A DNA stretch of 64,000 bases, from NCBI GenBank assembly GCA_023512835.1, contig CM042089.1:17348562-17412561 (forward strand). The letters run 5' to 3'. The notes beneath the pieces were generated by a model. That model was not told where the DNA came from. It made no database searches and worked only from the letters and a program-made list of their open reading frames with translations. Below, in pieces: positions 57,042 through 64,000 of the stretch. Positions within the stretch are counted from its first letter, which is position 1. Each line of letters starts with the position of its first letter. A program made the position numbers and the translations under genes. The DNA comes from Taxillus chinensis (taxonomy: Eukaryota > Streptophyta > Magnoliopsida > Santalales > Loranthaceae).

Positions 57042-57290
57042 GATCTACACCAAGCAGGTGTCGATCTGCTCCAAATAGGTGTCGATTTGCACCGTGCGAT
57101 CGTCGATTTGCACTGCGCGACCGTCGATTTGTACCGCGCGACCGTCGATTTGCACTGCGCGACCGTCGATTTGCTCCGTGTGACCGTTGATTTGCACCGT
57201 ACGACCGTTGATTTTCACCGTACGACCATCGATTTGCATCCAGCGTCATCAATCGGCACCAAGCGTCATCGATCTGCAACAAGCGACCAT
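57042..57290. repeat. 21-bp tandem array in hAT leader
   Basis: About 11 units of a 21-bp repeat built on GTCGATTTGCACCGCGCGACC. Because 21 is a multiple of three, the repeat is open in several frames on both strands; the plus-strand frame 57087-57299 would read as a seven-residue repeat (ATVDLHC). It ends at CCCTG/GTGAGG, a possible splice donor, so it may be part of a leader exon. Confidence 0.8.
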
Positions 57291-57818
57291 CCCTGGTGAG
57301 GGTTTTTAAATCAACCTATATCGGCTAAAGATTTGGATAGAATTTTAGTCATTGAGTTTGATTACGAGTATGGTCATCTTTAAACTGTCATATATTTTAT
57401 CGTGTATATATATATATACACACACGCACGGGTATGTTACAGATCACAAACTTAAATCTTACAAAAAGCTAAAAAAGTGATTATGATACATGTTATATAT
57501 GTAAATATTTATTTCAATTTATATATTTATCTGATATTGAGGAAAAGGCGTTTTTATTTCAAGATGTTATTTTTCAGTGGCTTAAAGTTTATATATGCAA
57601 GTATCATTCATTGCTTTAATTATTTACATATTCGTTACTTTAGGTGGATTTTAACATATGCATACTGTAATTAATAATGTGTCAGCGTAGTGGAAGTTCA
57701 GCATTTTGTAGTTCTTATTAGCATAGTAGAAGTTTAAGCATTATTTAAAACATACTTTTTGCATCTGAATTTTTTTCATTAGTTCTTATATTATGCACTG
57801 AATTGCTTGCATTGGCAG

Positions 57819-58130
57819 ATTGTTGAGATAAAAGAGAGCTACAATCTGCTCAAAAACACCAAAAAAGTACCATACCCAACATAGATCTGTCCCTGTTCTT
57901 GAAGTTTCGTTGGTAAGTGAAGTTGAATACATTGATTTTGTAGTTAAGATTGATTGTATATTTGTTTATACAACAAGGGCTTTAGAAACATATTGAATTC
58001 TGTGATATTATATCAGGTTGGTTACATAAACGCTGGAAAGAGCACACTTCTAAATCAATTGCCGGGGGCTAGTGTACTTGCTGAGGATTGATTATTTGCT
58101 ACACTTGATCCAACTACTAGTAGGGTACAA
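57819..58130 (+). pseudogene. HflX-type GTPase gene fragment, two exons and an intron
   Basis: HflX-family GTPases bind ribosomes; plants have nuclear genes for organelle-type members. Exon 2 (58017-58130) reads VGYINAGKSTLLNQL, then PGASVLAED, a TGA, and LFATLDPTTSRVQ. These are the P-loop (G1) and the switch segment that is diagnostic of HflX. Exon 1 ends PVLEVSL at 57912, followed by donor GTAAGT (57913) and acceptor TATCAG (58011-58016), so a 104-bp intron is kept; a gene copy rather than a cDNA was captured. Further upstream, EIKESYNLLKNTKK (from 57825, after an AG acceptor) resembles the helix before the GTPase domain, but the frame is broken by a stop and a shift. The rest of the G domain is missing. 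Confidence 0.75.
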
Positions 58131-59914
58131 GCCTAAATTCCCAATGAAATCTTCATACTGCTGGGTTTAATTCATTAAACCGAATCTGATGATTATTTTA
58201 ATACTACTATATAGTAAGAGAAGCATGTGCTTTATATGCTGCCTATTATTTCGTAGTGTCACATGGTAGCTTGGTTTGATTTTTTGTTCATGTATTGGTC
58301 TTTCTCTTTAAGTATCATGATTTTTTGTTCATGTATTGAAAATGTTTAATGTTCTATTATGCTACATGAGTTGACAGTTTGACTTGATTAGTTCAATATG
58401 GAGACTATTGAGTGATAAGTGAATAAAGATCATATTATAAAAGCAAATTAAATTATATGGACAGCAATGTATGTTTTTTTGTTGCCTAATGCTGTTTTTT
58501 TTTTTTTTTGCGTAATGCTGTGTATTTTTTTGGTCCAATGTTGGTTTTAATTTTTTAATTGTTTGTAAATTTTTTTGCGGTTTAATTTTGTTTGTATTTT
58601 TTAGTTTCTATATGAAATTGACATTATCGAACAATTTTTAAATTAGTAATTCAGATTATTTTTAAAAAAAATTGACGGTTCATAACTGCTAATTGTTGTT
58701 TTAAAGTCTGCTTTTTATTGCTCATTTGCTACTCGGTGCAAATAACAGGAAATAAACTTTAAATATGTAGAGCATTAACAATCTAAAAACTCAGAATGCA
58801 TACAAAACACAATTTTGTTATGTGATGAAACAAAATAAAATGAGACAAATAAAAAGAAAATTGAAAATAAACAGGCTAAAATGAAACTTTATTGAACACA
58901 CAAAGTTCAACCTAGTTGCAAGTATGTCATTGTTTTTACATAACTTCAATGGGTCATGGCTAGTAGCAGAAAGAAAATAGTATAACACAAACTCTATTAA
59001 TAATTATTAAAAACAATTTCTGGGTGTAATTTATAACACTTTTCTGGGTGCAATTTATATAATTTTAATTATTTTGGAAGTACATGAAGAAAATTAATGA
59101 CCGCTTTGATAAAATGTTTATATTTTGATGTGAAACTATGCATATAAAACATTGTGCATGTTTTCAACTAGTTTGCTACTTTACTATGTTTCATTACAGA
59201 TTTAAAACTGCTCATATTTTGATATGAATGAAACTTGTTTTTTAATTTTCATGCTTTATATGCTGCCTATTATTATGTAGTGTCACATGGTGGCTTGATT
59301 TGATTTTTTGTTACTGTATTGGTCTTTCTCTTTTAAGTATCATGATTTTTTGTTCATGTATTAGCTTCTAATGCTGTTTTTTATTGTCTAATGATGCTTG
59401 TAATTTTTTAATTGTGTAATGATGTTTTTATTTTTTTGTTGAATGCTGTTTTTTTGTCCAATGCTATTTGAAAATTTTTAATTGTGCTTTATATGCTGCC
59501 TATTATTTTGTAGTGTTACATGGTGGCTTGATTTGATTTTTTGTTCATGTATTGGTCTTTCTCTTTAAATATCATGATTTTTTGTTCATGTATGATTTTC
59601 TAATGCTGTTTTTTATTGTCTAATGATGGTTGTAATTTTTTAATTGTGTAATGATGTTTGTATTTTTTTTTTTGTTGAATGCTATTTTTTTTGTCTAATG
59701 TTGTTTGGAAATTTTTAATTGTGTAATGTTTGTAATTTTATTTTTGCCTAATGTTGTGTATTTTTTTTGTCCAATGCTGTTTGTAATTTTTTAATTATCT
59801 AGTGTTTGTAAAAAAATTTTGTGGTTTAATGTTTGTATTATTTTATCTATATGAAATTGCCATTATCGAACAAATTTTAAATTAGTAATTCAGATTATTT
59901 TACAATTAACAGTG
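58131..59914 (+). other. AT-rich leader between HflX fragment and transposase, with internal duplications
   Basis: No coding frame is present. A block starting TGCTTTATATGCTGCCTATT occurs at 58228-58340, 59252-59362 and 59485-59594. A segment of about 55 bases with ACATTATCGAACAATTTTTA and AATTAGTAATTCAGATTATT occurs at 58607-58662 and again at 59846-59902, just before the transposase ATG. Much of the rest is T-rich with TAATGCTGTTTTTT words. Confidence 0.75.
59252..59720. repeat. Tandem duplication of about 233 bp
   Basis: Units at 59252-59484 and 59485-about 59720 share order and content (TGCTTTATATGCTGCC, ATTGGTCTTTCTC, TTGTCTAATGATG, TTTTTAATTG) with scattered changes. A third, partial unit lies at 58228-58340. 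Confidence 0.75.
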
Positions 59915-62005
59915 ATGGAGAATGAAAGCCAATCTAATGAAGTGGAAGGGTTGGAAGTCCAATTAGATAATACTGTTTTTATAAAGCCTACACTAGATCA
60001 GCCTATTGACAATGCCCCTGCAGTTGTTGGTAAGGCCGAGAATGGGTGTTTGAGTAGTGCTACGAGTGAAAATCCACCATATGTAAAGAGAGAAAGGAAA
60101 AAAACTTCAGCAGTTTGGAATGATTTTGATCCAGTTACTGTATGCGGAGTTAAAAAATCACAATGTCGTTGGTGTCACAATATGTTTGTAGTTGGAAATT
60201 CTAGTACCACCTCAACCCTAAAAAGGCATTTGACTACATGTACTAAATATATACAGCATAATGGTAATAAAAAACAGAAGATCTTGTCATTTGAACCTAC
60301 CATGGAACATGATGGTGTGGAAAGTTTGATAGGTTTTACCTACAAAGAGAGTAAAGTTAGGGAAATGGCTTCTCATATGATGTTATTCCATGAGTACCCA
60401 TTTAATATGATGGAGCATGAGCTTTTTAATAAGTTCATGAGGGTCTGCACACCTCATTGGAAAAAAATCAGTCGTACAACTGTTAAAAATGACTGCTTCA
60501 GCACTTACCAAACTGAAAAAAGGAAGCTGAAAGTACTTTTAAAATTGGTTGACAAGGTGAACATTACCACCGATATGTGGACCTCTTCTCAAAGAGTGTC
60601 ATATATGGTAGTGACTTGCCACTTTGTGGATTCTGCTTGGTGCCTCCAGAAAAGAGTTTTAAATTTTTGCAATGTACCTCCTCCACATTGTGGTGGTGTG
60701 ATTGCTAATGCATTAAGGGCTTGTTTTTGTGATTGGGAAATTGAGAGTAAAATTCATACAATTACAGTGGATAATGCAACAGTTAATGATTTTGTAATTG
60801 CAAATTTAAAAGATGACTTTGAGTTGAAATATATTTTGCCAGTTCAGGGTAAGCTGTTTCATGTTAGGTGCTGTGCACATATTACAAACTTGTGTGTGCA
60901 AGCTGGCCTTTCACAAATTAAGGACATTATAGATGCTGTTCGGCTGGGCATAAAATTTTTAGTGGCTTCTGAAAGTAGGCTGATTGTTTTTACCGATATA
61001 GCAAAGAGATTGGATATACGCTATAAAAAACTGATTTTAGATGTCCCTACACGTTGGAACAACACTTATATGATGTTGGACACAGCAATTCGGTTCAAAG
61101 AAGTGTTCCCTAGGTACCAAAGAGTTGAGAAAGGATTTCAGTGGGTTGTTAGTCTAGAACAGTGGGGAATGGTGGAAAATGTAACCCAAATTTTGTCAGT
61201 TTTCAATGATGTAACTAATGTTGTTTCCGGTAGTGATTACCCCACTGCAAATCTGTATTTACCTGAGGTATGGAGGATGAAAGAAATTTTGATGATTAAG
61301 TGTGAGGATAGAAATGAGTACATAAGGTCAATGGCAACCAAGATGAGTGAAAAGTTTGAAAAGTATTGGGGTCAAAGTAATTTATTTATGTCCATAGCTG
61401 CTGTCTTGGATCCCAGATATAAGATGAAGCTAATCAAATTCTGTTTTCCTATCATTTACCCTTCAGAAAAATGTGATTATTATATTGAGGATGTGCTGGA
61501 AGTTTTGAAACAGTTATTTGAGTCATATGTTTCTGCCCATAAGGCTTCTATACTGCAAGAAACTGCTCAAATAAATGCTGCTGCTTCCTCAAGTGCCACT
61601 GCGGGAGATGTAGTTTCCAAAATTTCTCAAGGTCGATCAAGATTTTTTGAACACATTAGAAGTAGTGACATCATTCGACCCATAAAATCAGATTTGGATA
61701 TTTATCTTGAAGAGGATGTTTATATTTCTGAAAAGAATGATAATGGAATAACTATGGATGCTGATTTTGATGCTTTGGAATGGTGGAAATCCAATGCTTT
61801 GAAGTACCGTATTTTATCTAAAATGGCAAAGGATATTTTGGCTGTTCCCATAAGTACAGTGGCTTCGGAAGCTACTTTCAGTGCTAGTGGTAGGGTGATT
61901 GAACCTCATAGAGCATCATTAAAAACTGAAACAGTTCAAATGCTCTTATGTGGTTCGGATTGGGTGGGATCACTTCATGGCCTCAAGAGAAAATCTGTAA
62001 TAAAA
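59915..62005 (+). CDS. hAT transposase with BED zinc finger, open 697 codons plus predicted splice
   Basis: It catalyses cut-and-paste transposition. ATG 59915 (MENESQSN) is preferred to the GTG at 59912. The domains in order are an acidic N-terminus, a BED zinc finger at about residues 65-110 (WNDFDP, CRWCHNMF, LKRHLTTC), the RNase H-like core with Asp in TTDMWTSS (about 219), Asp in TVDNATVNDFV (about 285) and HVRCCAHITNL (about 320), RWNNTYMML, and the C-terminal hAT dimerisation domain (about 615-690) with LEWWKSNALKYRILSKMAKD and PISTVASEATFSASGR. There are no stops or shifts. The frame runs on to 62047, but GTAAGT at 62006 is a good splice donor, so a short last exon probably follows. 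It resembles domesticated RICESLEEPER-type proteins, but the nearby hAT end favours a transposon gene. Confidence 0.9.
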
Positions 62006-62047
62006 GTAAGTTTTCATTATTTGTTTATTTTTATTTCATTTTATTAA

Positions 62048-64000
62048 TGAATGAATTACTTGTTTATTTTGTGTAAAAACTTATTGAAGTGGATTTACCG
62101 ACAAGTACAACAACTTAAGACTTCAAGGCTGCTTTTCTTTATATTTGTGTAATTTCAGTATTTTTTGTTGTTGAAGACTTCAAATATTTCTGTAATTTTA
62201 GTACTGGAATTTTTTGTTGAAGACTTTAAGTGTTTTTTTTTAAATCTGTAATTCCAGTACTTATGAGAGACATCTGGTCTTCTTGTCGGGGCAGGGTTGA
62301 TTTCTTGGTTTTGGAAGCCTCTTTGGCCCGGTTATCTTTGTTCATTTCCATTTGTGTTGGTTATTTTTTCCCTAGTACGCCTTTGCTGTATTTTTTTCTT
62401 GGTATTTATTTGCAGGCGATTTATATACTACTGCAACATCATTTGTTTTGTTTTTTTACACAAAGGCATTGATTGATGGTATCACAAAGAGGATCTCAAG
62501 GCATTCCAATGCAATTGTTGTCATTAGAGGACAAGTATTATTACATATTATGCTGGGAATATATTATTTCAGAGTTTTTTTTCCCGTTATGCCTTCGTTG
62601 TAATATTTTTTGTTATGGATTTTCTCTGTAAGTTCAGGCTATTTTTATGTTATTGGGGCATCTTCTGTTCTATTCTGGGTTTTTATCCCTTTGTTTCGGA
62701 TTTATTTTATATTGTTGCTGCATTTTCTGTTCTGTTCTGTTTTTTTATGCCTTTGCTTGTTTTTTTTTGTTCTGGGTTTTCTTTGCAGGTTCAGGCAGTT
62801 CTCAAGTGCCACTGCATCTTTTGTTCTATTCTAGTTTTTTTCCCCATTAAACAATCAGCTATATATTTTCATCATGGAGCAATGGACCGTGCAAAAGGAT
62901 GAATATGAGGAGGTATGTTTCCTTTTACCATTCTTAAGGCTTATATTAGAAACAAGGGATTCTATATGGCTAACCACCCCTGGTTTTCTTGAGGAAATTC
63001 TATGCTAATACACATTTGTTCCTATAAATAATAAGAGTTGTTAAGTCACTTAAAAATATTATTCAATGATAAAATGAGAAGTTGTTCTAGTTGCTGGTTT
63101 TTAAATTGAAATTCTTTGTTTACTTTTCTGGGTATTTCATTTATATGATTGTTGCTTGTTTGTGAACTTATTTTTACTTCATTTATCTTCCTTTTTGTAA
63201 TTAACCTAGCTTTGTGGCTGTCATTTTATCTTTTATGATTTACCAAGTTCTGAATTTTTTGTGTTTGGAGTTCACTAGAAATGTACTTGTATAACAATTT
63301 GAGGCTAATGAACTTTACCCTAGGTTTAACCAATACCTGTAGTTTCAAGGGTATGAGAATCTCTAGTTTGTTGAACTAAATGCCATGTAAATAAATAGAC
63401 TATACTTATGCGTGTATGTTTCTTCCCTATCCTTTTTATTGGTTCTGACAGTTCCTCCATCTGGTCTCCAATGCATTGCTTTTTATTTTCTTTTTCAGAT
63501 CACCACGCTTACATCAGTTTAGGAGTCCCAGAAGGAGATAGATATTAGAGAGATGAACTTATTTTATTGTATGGTTCCTAGATTTTTGTTGAGGGATTTG
63601 ATGCTATGTTTTATATGTACACTGACTTTGGATTATGTTGTTATTCTAACGGGCCTGTATTTTACAAGGAAATCTAAATTTCAAATTATCAGAGATTTCA
63701 AACAGTGCCCGGATTATGTTTGGATTATGTTTGTTATTCTCTTTGTGTTTCTTTCGGGTTTTATTTGTACAATTGTACTTGAAAAAGTCTATGGGCAGAA
63801 GAAATCAAATCGCTCCATCTCATCTCTACATTACCTTCAAAACGTGTATGCTGTAAATTAACATAACTTGACGAGTTGGAGGAAATTCTATATTTTTTTC
63901 TTGACAACAATTAACTCCATTGCTGGTTAATGTTTTGTTGTATTGATTGTTGCAGGTGAGATTATAAGAACACACTTTGCCAACCTAATTAGAGAGAAGA
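62048..64000. other. AT-rich region 3' of transposase; nothing firmly coding
   Basis: The region contains T-rich sequence with loose repeats of GTTCTATTCTGGGTTTTT (62665-62850). Two splice-like signals occur: CGTGCAAAAGGATGAATATGAGGAG before GTATGT is one, split here as GTGCAAAAGGATGAATATG around 62885-62912; the other is TTTTTCAG at 63492-63499. One of these may bound a last transposase exon. A 102-codon frame at 63553-63861 is hydrophobic but unrecognised. No hAT right end is visible. Confidence 0.5.

Larger units (their letters stand above)
56492..64000 (+). mobile_element. hAT DNA transposon, left end and transposase, runs off window
   Basis: The left terminus TAGGCCTGTAAATGAGCCG interrupts the LTR of copy G after GAAATGAT, the candidate 8-bp target duplication (56484-56491). 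A GCTCG-rich subterminal zone, a tandem array, an HflX gene fragment and a transposase gene follow on the plus strand. No right terminus is seen by 64000, so the element is longer than 7.5 kb. That all these parts belong to one element is inference until the right end is found. Confidence 0.75.

Noticed and set aside
57819..58130. Functional HflX gene
   Set aside because: A stop in the switch region, a broken frame upstream and absence of the rest of the G domain rule out a working product.
63553..63861. 102-codon hydrophobic frame as a membrane protein gene
   Set aside because: It lies in AT/T-rich DNA where chance frames are hydrophobic; no recognisable family, codon pattern or flanking exon structure supports it.

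Overview
This window is plant nuclear DNA, most likely eudicot heterochromatin, built almost entirely of nested transposable elements. The evidence is plant-type LTR retrotransposons primed by initiator Met-tRNA, a plant L1-type LINE with an RNase H domain, a TRIM, a hAT transposon of the plant BED-finger type, and spliceosomal introns. I found no intact host gene. The only host-gene sequence is a dead fragment of an HflX-type GTPase gene inside the hAT element.

Left nest (1-21021). A minus-strand gypsy element (C; gag, protease and 5' LTR, 16643-21021) is cut by two insertions of a second family. This second family is Tekay/Del-like, with LTRs of about 2.4 kb that start TGTAAAGACTCG and end GGCGTGACA. 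One insertion is a solo LTR (17443-19827) in the gag gene of C. The other is element B (9632-16642, plus), which lost its reverse transcriptase. Element A (1-2009 and 7676-9631, minus) belongs to the same family and abuts B head-on. A LINE segment (2010-7675) replaces about 0.6 kb of A's LTR end and primer site.

Middle (21022-32320). An AT-rich stretch carries a probable hAT-type MITE and a possible tRNA-derived SINE. Element D (23443-32027) follows. It has Tekay-like LTR ends, primer site and leader but about 4.3 kb of non-coding interior, so it is a LARD-like element. A 487-bp TRIM with a perfect 5-bp target duplication sits inside it. Remains of a second TRIM-like repeat follow.

Right nest (32321-64000). 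A minus-strand chromovirus (E) with a chromodomain is interrupted by element F (36997-47644). F is complete, has CACGG target duplications, and encodes only a Tat-type gag (TR-GAG type). E's gag then continues for about 113 bases before Tekay-like copy G (47758-56491) interrupts it. G's 3' LTR is split by a hAT transposon (from 56492) that runs off the window. This hAT has one long open transposase frame, the only large element gene here that looks potentially functional. It also carries the HflX fragment and a 21-bp tandem array.

Together the elements form two stacks of insertions whose order can be read from the breakpoints: C before B and the solo LTR, B before A, A before the LINE; E before F and G, G before hAT. 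Nearly all gag-pol genes carry stops (often CAG to TAG) or frameshifts, as expected for old methylated copies.
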